Positions 5,263 to 12,647 of a stretch of DNA of 13,888 nt are shown in pieces. The notes under the pieces were generated by a model. The model was not told the origin of the DNA, made no database searches, and saw only the letters and a program-made list of their open reading frames with translations. A program made the position numbers and the translations under genes. Origin of the DNA: Clostridiaceae bacterium (lineage in GTDB: Bacteria; Bacillota; Clostridia; Oscillospirales; Acutalibacteraceae); the NCBI GenBank assembly GCA_016303035.1, contig JAEDML010000011.1:1-13888 (forward strand). Reading direction: 5' to 3'. Within the stretch, counting starts at the first letter, position 1, and every line of letters begins with the position of its first letter.

Positions 5263-6972
5263 ATGTATAAAGATAAATACAGGCTTTGGTGCGAAAAAGC
5301 CACAAAAGATCAGGATATTATAGACGAATTAAAATCAATTAGCGGAAACGAGGAGCTTATATCCGACGCATTTTACAAAGACCTTGAATTCGGCACAGGC
5401 GGACTGCGCGGAGTTATCGGAGCCGGCACTAACCGTATGAACATATATACAGTCGGCCAAGCGACTCAAGGCCTTGCCGAATATGTTAATTCCGTAACTT
5501 CAGGCGGAAAGGTCGCAATCGCCTACGACAGCCGAATTAAATCCGATGTTTTTGCAAAGGTTGCCGCTTCAATATTTGCCGCTAACGGAATAAAGGTATA
5601 TATATATAAAGAGCTTATGCCTACGCCTATGCTTTCCTTCGCAGTACGCCATCTTAAATGCGATGCAGGCGTTGTCGTAACTGCAAGCCATAATCCTGCA
5701 AAATATAACGGCTACAAAGCCTATGGATCAGACGGCTGTCAGTTAGGACCGGAAGTTGCCGATTATGTTCTTTCTATTATGGAAAAGCTTGATATATTCG
5801 AAGATGTAAAGACTACTGATTTTGATACTGCTGTAAACGAAGGTAAAATCGAATATATAGACGACACGGTAATAGAAGCATATCTTGATAATGTTGAAAA
5901 ACAGCGTGTTTCACCGCAAACAGACCTTTCAAATCTTAAGGTAGTATACACCCCGCTTCACGGAAGCGGTAACAAGCCTGTCCGCAGTATTCTCGCACGC
6001 ATCGGGCTTAAAAACCTCACAGTTGTTCCCGAGCAGGAGCTGCCTGACGGCAATTTCCCTACAGCCCCCTACCCCAACCCCGAAATCAGACAGGCGTTTG
6101 AATGCGCGCTTAAGCTTGCAAAGACCGTTAATCCCGATTTACTGCTTGCTACCGACCCGGATTCCGACCGTGTAGGAATTGCAATCAGACTTGACGGCGA
6201 CTATAAGCTTTTAAGCGGAAACGATGTCGGCGTGCTGTTGCTCAATTATACACTTGACCGCCGTACTGCAAACGGAACTATGCCTAAAAATCCGATTGCC
6301 GTAAAAACAATAGTATCCACCGAAATTTGCACCAAAATTGCGGATTACTACGGCTGCAAACTTATAAATGTGCTTACCGGCTTCAAATTTATAGGCGAAC
6401 AGATAACTATGCTTGAAAAATCAGGCGAGCAGGACAGATATGTATTCGGCTTTGAAGAAAGCTACGGATATCTTATAGGCGATCATGTGCGCGATAAGGA
6501 CGCAGTTGTGGCATCTATGCTGATTTGCGAAATGACCGCGTATTACAAAAACCTCGGCAAAACCCTTAACGTTGTTCTTGAAGAACTATATAATAAATTC
6601 GGATATTACTACTGCAGGCAGAAAAGCTTTGTTTGCGAGGGCCAGTCAGGTATGGAAAAAATAAGCGCTATAATGGAAAATTTGCACAACAGCACGGTTG
6701 ATTTTATCGACGGTGAAAGGGTTGTAAAAATCAACGATTATTCAAAATCGGTAAGCACCGATACTGTAAGCGGTCAAAAAACCGTAATAGATCTGCCCAA
6801 ATCAAACGTCATAAGCTATTTCCTTGAAAACGGAAGCAGTCTTATAGTTCGTCCCTCCGGAACCGAACCTAAAATCAAGCTCTATATAGGCGCCGTTGGC
6901 AAAACGGCCTCCGTTGCAGAGCAAAAACTTGACAGTCTTGAAAAAGCAGGAGTAAGCCTTTTGGGATTTTAA
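5263..6972 (+). CDS. pgcA: Phospho-sugar mutase (alpha-phosphoglucomutase / phosphomannomutase, PgcA type)
   Basis: Cytosolic alpha-D-phosphohexomutase interconverting glucose-1-phosphate and glucose-6-phosphate (mannose phosphates are possible). It supplies precursors for UDP-glucose, glycolipids and surface polymers. The 569-residue length is normal for the Bacillus PgcA/PGM2-like branch. All four domains are marked: GTGGLRG near 45-50, the phosphoserine loop TASHNP (S142), the Mg-binding loop DPDSDR (298-303), the sugar-binding loop GFEESYGY near 396-403, and the phosphate-binding RPSGTEPK near 530. The ATG at 5263 follows AAGGAGG at 7 bases. It is monocistronic, with its own promoter and a strong terminator, and converges on the nucleotide-sugar dehydratase gene. 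A shared role in envelope sugar synthesis is plausible but inferred only from proximity. Confidence 0.93.
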   Translation: MYKDKYRLWCEKATKDQDIIDELKSISGNEELISDAFYKDLEFGTGGLRGVIGAGTNRMNIYTVGQATQGLAEYVNSVTSGGKVAIAYDSRIKSDVFAKVAASIFAANGIKVYIYKELMPTPMLSFAVRHLKCDAGVVVTASHNPAKYNGYKAYGSDGCQLGPEVADYVLSIMEKLDIFEDVKTTDFDTAVNEGKIEYIDDTVIEAYLDNVEKQRVSPQTDLSNLKVVYTPLHGSGNKPVRSILARIGLKNLTVVPEQELPDGNFPTAPYPNPEIRQAFECALKLAKTVNPDLLLATDPDSDRVGIAIRLDGDYKLLSGNDVGVLLLNYTLDRRTANGTMPKNPIAVKTIVSTEICTKIADYYGCKLINVLTGFKFIGEQITMLEKSGEQDRYVFGFEESYGYLIGDHVRDKDAVVASMLICEMTAYYKNLGKTLNVVLEELYNKFGYYYCRQKSFVCEGQSGMEKISAIMENLHNSTVDFIDGERVVKINDYSKSVSTDTVSGQKTVIDLPKSNVISYFLENGSSLIVRPSGTEPKIKLYIGAVGKTASVAEQKLDSLEKAGVSLLGF

Positions 6973-6980
6973 TTAGACTG

Positions 6981-7022
6981 ATAAAAATAAGCGGTGCTTT
7001 CACAAGCACCGCTTATTTTTAT
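6981..7022. terminator. Bidirectional terminator, perfect 19-bp stem
   Basis: The arms 6981-6999 and 7004-7022 are perfect inverted repeats around a 4-base loop TCAC, with core AAGCGGTGCTT. Flanking A and T runs form T-tracts on both strands, so it ends both the pgcA transcript and the convergent dehydratase transcript. The dehydratase stop codon is only a few bases away. Confidence 0.93.
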
Positions 7023-7026
7023 AGTA

Positions 7027-8877
7027 TCAATTAACCGAATTTGCCGATTTATTTACATAATTATAAGTAGGAACAATCAGCTTTACCAATTCCCTCACAT
7101 CTGCGTTGTCATCATACATTACATTCTGCATTTTATTAAGCGTATCAATAAATACTTCCTCATCAATATCAATAGGCTGTCCTATATGTATCAAGTCGTT
7201 TTCGGTATTTTGAAGTCCCTCTTCGGACATAAGCAGTTCTTCGTAAAGCTTTTCGCCCTTTCTAAGACCCGTAAACTTAATTTCAATATCTACATACGGT
7301 CTGTATCCGGAAAGCCTTATAAGATTCTCGGCTAATGTAAGTATTTTAACGGGTTTTCCCATATCAAGAACGAAAATTTCACCGCCCTTTGCCGATGCTC
7401 CTGCCTGTAATACCAAAGAAACAGCCTCCGGTATAGTCATAAAGTACCTTATAATTTCAGGGTCGGTAACCGTTACCGGTCCTCCGTTTTCTATCTGCTT
7501 TCTGAACAGCGGTATAACACTGCCGTTACTACCCAAAACATTGCCGAATCTTACCGCTACATACTCGGTATCGGAATGATTATTGAAGTATTGCACGATC
7601 ATTTCACATATACGCTTGGTCGCGCCCATAATATTTGTAGGATTAACCGCCTTGTCGGTAGAAATCAGTATAAATTTCTGAACGCCGTATTTATCGGCAA
7701 ACTGTGCAGTTTTATATGTACCGAAAACATTGTTCTTAATTGATTCGTTGGGGCTTTCCTCCATTAAAGGAACATGCTTGTGTGCTGCGGCGTGATATAC
7801 TATTTGCGGACGGTATTTTGCAAACACACAATCAAGCCGTTTACTGTCGCGCACAGAACCTATAAGCGTTACAAGATTTAATTTGGGATATTTCCTAAGA
7901 AGCTCGTTTTGAATATCATACGCATTATTTTCATACATATCAAAAATTATAAGCTGCTTTGGATTATGTACGGCTATTTGACGGCACAGTTCACTTCCGA
8001 TTGAGCCGCCTCCGCCCGTAACCATAATTACCTTGTTTTCAACATAATTCATAATTGAATTAAGGTTAATTTTTATCGGATCTCTGCCGAGCAAATCCTC
8101 GATTTCCACCTTGCGTATTGATGAAGCACTGAAATTATTATTAAGCAGTTGATAGATTGCCGGAACCGTGCGTAAAGTGCATTCGGTTTTCTGGCAAATG
8201 TTGAGTATCTCAGATTTTTCCTCGCTCGGACAGCTTGGGATTGCAAAAACAATGGTTGAAATATCATACTTTTTCGCGGCTTCAATAATCATATTGCGGT
8301 CGCCGACAATTCGTATTCCCGAAATATACTTACCTATTTTGTAAGGATCGTCGTCGATAACACAGCAAATTTTGCAATCTCTCATTTTTTTGCTTTCGAG
8401 AATTTCTGTAATAATGGCAGATCCAGCATCTCCGCCTCCTATAAGCATAATATTGCCTTTAAGTGTGTTATCATTTTTTTCGGTCGGTTCTAAATTGCTT
8501 GATATGTAATATTTTTTCAACGCTATTCGCTCTGCCGAAATCATAAGACAGACAATCATAAATGTAATTACATATGTTGATACAGCGCAGGCATTTGAAA
8601 ACAAAGCCATTGAAACAACATAAACACCGGAAACAGCCATAGCAGACCCTGCCATAATGCGTGCGAGCTCATTATATCCGGAATAACGCCAAAGAATATT
8701 ATAAACCTTAAAAATATAAAAAAATACGACTATTAAAACGGGTAGAATTGTTAAAGAGTGAATGATATCAGAATCTATCGTCTCGCCTGTAGTAAGCATT
8801 GCAAGCAACAGAGACGCATCGGAAATTACACCGTCAAAAATCAGAGTAATAAACAGTCTCAGATAACGGTTTTTCAT
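7027..8877 (-). CDS. Membrane-anchored nucleotide-sugar 4,6-dehydratase (CapD/WbpM/EpsC family)
   Basis: Polysaccharide biosynthesis protein expected to dehydrate a UDP-sugar, usually UDP-GlcNAc, toward deoxy-amino sugars for capsule, exopolysaccharide or glycoprotein. From the ATG at 8877 it has 616 residues. Four N-terminal membrane segments (about 7-28, 41-60, 75-95, 100-117) are followed by a first nucleotide-binding fold (IGGGDAGS, 146-153) and a second, catalytic SDR fold (TGGGGSIGSEL from 287). The catalytic STDKA (406-410) and NIMGATK (M417, K421) show Met in place of Tyr, as in WbpM-type large dehydratases. The upstream ATG at 8889 overlaps the AAAGGA ribosome binding site and is rejected; the chosen ATG has 11-base spacing. 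No terminator separates it from the MGMT-like gene (81 bases), so read-through is possible. No glycosyltransferase lies beside it. Confidence 0.9.
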   Translation of the reverse strand: MKNRYLRLFITLIFDGVISDASLLLAMLTTGETIDSDIIHSLTILPVLIVVFFYIFKVYNILWRYSGYNELARIMAGSAMAVSGVYVVSMALFSNACAVSTYVITFMIVCLMISAERIALKKYYISSNLEPTEKNDNTLKGNIMLIGGGDAGSAIITEILESKKMRDCKICCVIDDDPYKIGKYISGIRIVGDRNMIIEAAKKYDISTIVFAIPSCPSEEKSEILNICQKTECTLRTVPAIYQLLNNNFSASSIRKVEIEDLLGRDPIKINLNSIMNYVENKVIMVTGGGGSIGSELCRQIAVHNPKQLIIFDMYENNAYDIQNELLRKYPKLNLVTLIGSVRDSKRLDCVFAKYRPQIVYHAAAHKHVPLMEESPNESIKNNVFGTYKTAQFADKYGVQKFILISTDKAVNPTNIMGATKRICEMIVQYFNNHSDTEYVAVRFGNVLGSNGSVIPLFRKQIENGGPVTVTDPEIIRYFMTIPEAVSLVLQAGASAKGGEIFVLDMGKPVKILTLAENLIRLSGYRPYVDIEIKFTGLRKGEKLYEELLMSEEGLQNTENDLIHIGQPIDIDEEVFIDTLNKMQNVMYDDNADVRELVKLIVPTYNYVNKSANSVN

Positions 8878-8958
8878 CTTGGCAGGCATCCTTTCAAAAA
8901 TAAAATAGCATCTACATATATAAATTAACAGAGGTAAAGTTTGTTTTCATTTTTATTT

Positions 8959-9261
8959 CTATAAAAAAGCGCCGTATATTTTTAAATCAACCTTTCCGTC
9001 TTCAACGGTTATACCTTCGCTTTCAAGCAGCTGTTCCTGTGCAGATTTTCCGCCGAATGCAAAGGCGTCTGATAACTCGCCGAATCGGTTCACAACACGG
9101 TAGCATTTAATTTCCTTAGGGTCGGGATTTACATGCAGAGCATACCCTACAATCTGCGACCAACGCGGATTGCCCGCCATTGCGGCAATCTGACCGTAGG
9201 TAGCAACCTTACCGTAGGGTATTTTTTTAACCTGTTCGTAAATTCTTTCAAAGGTATTCAT
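8959..9261 (-). CDS. MGMT/ATL-like DNA-binding protein with altered active site
   Basis: A 100-residue protein equal to the DNA-binding domain of O6-alkylguanine-DNA alkyltransferases, like small MGMT-family and alkyltransferase-like (ATL) proteins. It has VATYGQIAAMAGNPR, VGYALHVNP and FGG, as in the family. Against human MGMT the acceptor cysteine is kept (C53) and so is the Glu of the relay (E82). However, PCHRV reads KCYRV (His to Tyr, Pro to Lys), and the arginine finger in ARAVG reads Gln (SQIVG, Q36). It may bind alkylated DNA with weak or no transfer. I choose the ATG at 9261: family similarity begins there, and longer frames run into asnA. The ribosome binding site is poor (AGAAA), suggesting coupling to asnA, whose stop is 25 bases upstream. 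It is last in the asnS-asnA unit. Confidence 0.82.
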   Translation of the reverse strand: MNTFERIYEQVKKIPYGKVATYGQIAAMAGNPRWSQIVGYALHVNPDPKEIKCYRVVNRFGELSDAFAFGGKSAQEQLLESEGITVEDGKVDLKIYGAFL

Positions 9262-9286
9262 AAATTTTCTGTAATCAAGCGACAAA

Positions 9287-10276
9287 TTAAAGCAGTTCAA
9301 TACCCTGTGCACGGCATTTTTTAATTTCCTTTTCAGGCCATACCGACACCTGAACTTCACCGATGTGTGCCTTTTGCAGCAGGAGCATACAAAGTCTTGA
9401 CTGACCGATACCGCCGCCTACGGTAAGCGGTAATGCGCCCGAAACCAACAGCTTATGGAATTCAAAGTTCAAACGGTCTTCGGCATTTTCCGCCTTTAAC
9501 TGCGAAAGCAGGCTTTCTCTGTCAACTCGGATTCCCATAGAAGAAACCTCAAAAGCACTGTCAAGCACACGGTTGTAAACTACTATATCGCCGTTAAGCC
9601 TCCAATCATCATAATCAGGAGCTCTTCCGTCATGCTTCGCGCCTGATTTAAGTTTGTCGCCTATCTGCATAACGAATACCGCGCCGTACTCCTTAGCCGC
9701 CGCATCCTCGCGCTCCTTAGGGGTAAGATTGGGGTATTTATCTTCAAGCTCGTATGTAGTGACGAAGCTAATCTTATCCGGTAAGTAGTTATCAAGTACG
9801 GGATAGGCTTGGCTTACCGCATCTGCGGTGCGTACAATCGCACCGTAAATACTTCTTACTGTGGCTTTAAGGTATTCCTCGTTGCGGTCCTCAGCTACTA
9901 TTACCTTTTCCCAGTCCCACTGATCAACATAAATAGAGTGTATACTGTCGCACCTTTCATCGCGGCGTATTGCATTCATATCGGTATAAAGTCCCGTGTG
10001 AATAGGAAATTTATATTTCATAAGAGCCATACGCTTCCATTTGGCAAGGCTGTGAACAACCTCGGCTATTTCGCCGGTTTCGAGAATATCAAAATCCACC
10101 GGTCTTTCAACGCCGTTAAGGTCATCGTTAATACCGCTTCCCCTTTTTACGAACAGCGGAGCCGTAACTCGGGTTAAATCCAGCGCATCACATAATTCCG
10201 AGGCAAAGCGTGACTTAACAAAGGAAATTGCCGACTGCGTATCGTATTCGTTAAGCTTAGAGACATATTTTTCCAT
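9287..10276 (-). CDS. asnA: Aspartate-ammonia ligase (asparagine synthetase A)
   Basis: Makes asparagine from aspartate, ammonia and ATP in the cytosol; its fold is related to class II aminoacyl-tRNA synthetases. From the ATG at 10276 it has 329 residues, matching E. coli AsnA (330). Recognisable stretches are the N-terminal SAISFVKSRF, VTAPLFVKRGSGINDDLNG, IHSIYVDQWDWEKVI, and the C-terminal LTVGGGIGQSRLCMLLLQK. An in-frame GTG at 10285 is a possible alternative start (weak AGAAAGA site), but the ATG fits the family start and has GGTG 6 bases upstream. It lies 18 bases after asnS, so both sit on one transcript controlled by the asparagine T-box: low charged tRNA-Asn would raise both synthesis and use of asparagine. 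Confidence 0.96.
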   Translation of the reverse strand: MEKYVSKLNEYDTQSAISFVKSRFASELCDALDLTRVTAPLFVKRGSGINDDLNGVERPVDFDILETGEIAEVVHSLAKWKRMALMKYKFPIHTGLYTDMNAIRRDERCDSIHSIYVDQWDWEKVIVAEDRNEEYLKATVRSIYGAIVRTADAVSQAYPVLDNYLPDKISFVTTYELEDKYPNLTPKEREDAAAKEYGAVFVMQIGDKLKSGAKHDGRAPDYDDWRLNGDIVVYNRVLDSAFEVSSMGIRVDRESLLSQLKAENAEDRLNFEFHKLLVSGALPLTVGGGIGQSRLCMLLLQKAHIGEVQVSVWPEKEIKKCRAQGIELL

Positions 10277-10294
10277 ATAAAACACCGAATCTTT

Positions 10295-11677
10295 CTAAAA
10301 AATAGAGCCAACCGTGCGCGGATAAAGAATTACATCACGGATATTCTGCATACCCGTAACATACATTATCATTCGTTCAAGCCCAAGCCCGAAGCCGCTG
10401 TGCGGAACCGAACCGAAGCGTCTGAGTGCGATATAGTCGTTGTATTCTTCAAGGGTCATTCCGCGCTTGTTCATAGCGTCGAGCAGTTTGTCAAGGTCTG
10501 CTTCTCTTTCGCTGCAGCCGATGATTTCTCCGACGCCGGGAACTAATAAATCAGTAGCGGCAACGGTCTTGCCGTCGGGATTTTGCTTCATATAGAAGGA
10601 TTTAATATCCTTCGGATAATCGGTTAAAAATACCGGGCGCTTGCAGATTTTTTCCGCAATATATCTTTCGTGTTCGGTCATAAGATCGCAGCCCCATTCA
10701 ACCGGATACTGGAATTCCTCGCCGCAGTTTTTCAGCCGTTCTACCGCCTCGGTGTAGGTCATTACCGCAAAGCTATGACCTGCCACGCTTTCAAGCTTTT
10801 CTATAAGACCTTTTTCAAAATGCGCGTCGAAAAACTTAAGCTCCTCAGGACATTTTTCAAGAACGGTGTTTATTATGTGCTTTATAAGCGCTTCGGCAAT
10901 CTCGATTATATCGGGAAGCTCAGCAAAGGCAACCTCCGGCTCTACATGCCAGAATTCCGCCGCATGGCGTGTGGTATTGCTCTTTTCGGCACGGAAGCTG
11001 GGACCGAAGGTGTAAATTTTACCGAGCGCCATAGCGGCAACCTCGCCCTCAAGCTGACCTGAAACGCTCAAAGCGGCGCGTTTTCCGAAAAAGTCCGCCG
11101 CGTCATACTCCTCTTGAGTTTTGAACTGATTTTTTTCGTCAAAACCTATTGTAGTAACGCGGAACATCTCGCCCGCGCCCTCACAGTCGCTCGCGGTTAT
11201 AAGCGGTGTATGAACATATACAAAATGTCTCGCCTGGAAAAATTCGTGTATTGCGGCAGAAACCACCGAACGCACGCGGAATACCGCGTTAAAGGTATTA
11301 GTCCTGACCCTTAAATGCGGAATAGTTCTCAGATATTCAAGCGAATGCCGCTTCTTCTGAAGCGGATATTCGGGCGGACATTCACCGAGAACGGTGATGC
11401 TTTCGGCGTTTATCTCCACGGAATCTGCGGCAACGACTGATTTTACAACAGTCCCCTCAATCATTAAAGAGGTTCCGAGCTTCATAAAAGCAGAAATATC
11501 ACCCATAGCAGATTTATCAATAACAATCTGCAAATGCTTTAAAGAGGTTCCGTCGTTAAGCTCAAGAAAAGCCATATTCTTGGAGTCTCGCGAGGTGCGT
11601 ACCCAACCGCAGACGGTAACCCTGTTTCCGATGTACTCGCTGTTTTTAAAAATATCAATAATGTCGGTATGCTTCAT
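10295..11677 (-). CDS. asnS: Asparaginyl-tRNA synthetase
   Basis: Class IIb aminoacyl-tRNA synthetase attaching asparagine to tRNA-Asn; 460 residues, normal for the bacterial enzyme. The N-terminal OB-fold anticodon-binding domain (about 15-100) begins RVTVCGWVRTSRDSKNMAF. The catalytic domain shows motif 1 around 145-160 (FFQARHFVYVHTP), motif 2 at 228-248 (FRAEKSNTTRH then EFWHVEPE), and motif 3 at 428-439 (GFGLGLERMIMY). LSVSGQLEGE (203-212) favours AsnRS over AspRS. The ATG at 11677 has only a weak ribosome binding site. The gene follows a T-box leader whose specifier codon is AAC (Asn), which confirms the amino acid independently. It heads the asnS-asnA-MGMT-like unit. Confidence 0.97.
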   Translation of the reverse strand: MKHTDIIDIFKNSEYIGNRVTVCGWVRTSRDSKNMAFLELNDGTSLKHLQIVIDKSAMGDISAFMKLGTSLMIEGTVVKSVVAADSVEINAESITVLGECPPEYPLQKKRHSLEYLRTIPHLRVRTNTFNAVFRVRSVVSAAIHEFFQARHFVYVHTPLITASDCEGAGEMFRVTTIGFDEKNQFKTQEEYDAADFFGKRAALSVSGQLEGEVAAMALGKIYTFGPSFRAEKSNTTRHAAEFWHVEPEVAFAELPDIIEIAEALIKHIINTVLEKCPEELKFFDAHFEKGLIEKLESVAGHSFAVMTYTEAVERLKNCGEEFQYPVEWGCDLMTEHERYIAEKICKRPVFLTDYPKDIKSFYMKQNPDGKTVAATDLLVPGVGEIIGCSEREADLDKLLDAMNKRGMTLEEYNDYIALRRFGSVPHSGFGLGLERMIMYVTGMQNIRDVILYPRTVGSIF

Positions 11678-11717
11678 ACGGTATCACGGTCTTTCAAATA
11701 ATTTTAGTATGCCTATG

Positions 11718-11762
11718 AAAAAGCGCCCATTCTGCCCTAAAAAATTTAGGACGAATAGGCGC
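11718..11762 (-). terminator. Regulated terminator of the T-box leader
   Basis: On the minus strand GCGCC...CCTAAA pairs with TTTAGGGC...GGGCGC (11762-11723), with internal mismatches, followed by five T (11722-11718). The CCTAAA strand is shared with the antiterminator, so tRNA binding to the T-box bulge would prevent this hairpin and allow asnS transcription. Confidence 0.88.
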
Positions 11763-11987
11763 AAATATCCGCGGTGCCACCTAAATTACCGTTAAAAAAC
11801 GGTCTCTTAAAGCCTGAAAGCTTAATTGACTTAACGCGTCGTCACGGCGCACCTACTTACCGTTAATACAGCTTTCGGATTGCGGCTCTGGAGTGTTATT
11901 CGTACCGTCTGTATCGCCGCGTTCACACTATCCGCAGTTCACTGAGGACCGATAACGGTATTACTTCTCTCCGTCAATGCCTTTAAC
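11718..11987 (-). ncRNA. T-box leader, asparagine specifier (AAC), controlling asnS-asnA
   Basis: Transcriptional riboswitch that binds uncharged tRNA-Asn. The T-box AGGTGGCACCGCGG lies at 11782-11769. In Stem I, GGAG (11972-11969) pairs with CTCC (11893-11890) and TACCGT (11960-11955) with ACGGTA (11908-11903). They enclose a specifier loop with AGTA on the 5' side and AAC (11897-11895) followed by A on the 3' side, the classic arrangement. A small hairpin, ACCGTT/AACGGT (11803-11788), precedes the T-box. The antiterminator pairs TTTAGG (11785-11780) with CCTAAA (11750-11745). The competing terminator is listed separately. The leader end is set by the predicted start site, about 11987. The spacer 11678-12052 holds only this leader and its promoter. 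Confidence 0.95.
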
Positions 11988-11993
11988 GAAATA

Positions 11994-12022
11994 ATTATAA
12001 CATTCCGAAATTTTCTTGTCAA
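11994..12022 (-). promoter_or_regulatory. Full-consensus sigma-A promoter of the asnS T-box transcript
   Basis: On the minus strand TTGACA (12022-12017), a 17-base spacer and TATAAT (11999-11994) match consensus at 12 of 12 positions. Strong constitutive initiation suits control by attenuation in the leader. It starts 30 bases after the ysxC stop. Confidence 0.93.
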
Positions 12023-12052
12023 TAGTTTTATCATGAAAAACCGACATATTCA

Positions 12053-12637
12053 TCAGACCGAAAAACCTTCTATTATCTTCCGTATTTCCTCGGTTCCACT
12101 GCCCGAAAGCGCCGAAAAAGGTATTATTTTTACACCATTTGCGTATTTTCCGAGTTCATCTTCGATTTTAGTCATTCGTTCGTTGTACTGTGATTTGTTC
12201 AATTTATCGGATTTTGTAAGAATAACGGTATAAGGAATATCAGCATTATAAAGGAAATCAAGCATTGAAATATCAAATTCCGTGGCAGGATGCCGCATAT
12301 CAACAAGCTGAAATACCGTTTTAATATTTCTTCCCGAGTTAAAATAGCCCTCCATAAGCTCTGCCCAGCGCTCACGCTCGGTAGCAGCGACCTTTGCATA
12401 TCCGTAGCCCGGAAGGTCTACAAGCCTTATATTATCGACCCTGTAAAAGTTTACAGTGACCGTTTTCCCCGGCTTTGTGCTTACGCGCGCTATCGCCTTT
12501 CTTCCGAGCACTTTATTTATAAGCGAAGATTTACCGACATTGGAACGGCCGGAAAAGCATATTTCGGGCAGGTCTGATGCTTCAAGCTGGTCAAATGTTC
12601 CGAACGCCTTTTCAAAAACTGCGTTATTATAATTCAT
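12053..12637 (-). CDS. ysxC: Ribosome biogenesis GTPase YsxC/YihA (EngB)
   Basis: Essential TRAFAC-class GTPase that helps assemble the 50S subunit; 194 residues, the usual length. GTPase motifs are all visible: G1 GRSNVGKSS (30-38), G2 in the STKPGKT region (53-59), G3 DLPGYG (74-79), G4 TKSD (141-144) and G5 SAL (175-177). VDLPGYGYAKV and LVDMRHPAT are typical of the family. The ATG at 12637 follows GGAG at 5 bases. It lies 10 bases after the lon stop, the same order as Bacillus lonA-ysxC, so the two share a transcript. No convincing terminator is seen in the 30 bases before the asnS promoter, so some read-through into the T-box leader is possible. Confidence 0.96.
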   Translation of the reverse strand: MNYNNAVFEKAFGTFDQLEASDLPEICFSGRSNVGKSSLINKVLGRKAIARVSTKPGKTVTVNFYRVDNIRLVDLPGYGYAKVAATERERWAELMEGYFNSGRNIKTVFQLVDMRHPATEFDISMLDFLYNADIPYTVILTKSDKLNKSQYNERMTKIEDELGKYANGVKIIPFSALSGSGTEEIRKIIEGFSV

Positions 12638-12647
12638 ACTCTCTCCG

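Noticed and set aside
8895..8940. A possible promoter for the dehydratase gene (TGCTATTTT, 8910-8902 minus).
   Set aside because: No acceptable -35, and the start site would fall on the ribosome binding site; too weak to list.
9262..9360. A 33-residue N-terminal extension of the MGMT-like protein.
   Set aside because: It overlaps the end of asnA in another frame, and family similarity begins at the ATG at 9261.
10670..11062. A 130-codon plus-strand frame opposite asnS.
   Set aside because: It is a shadow of the conserved asnS coding sequence, without a ribosome binding site or recognisable domain.
12023..12052. A possible terminator after ysxC (two GGTTTTTC stretches).
   Set aside because: These are direct, not inverted, repeats, and no stem can be drawn before the T runs.
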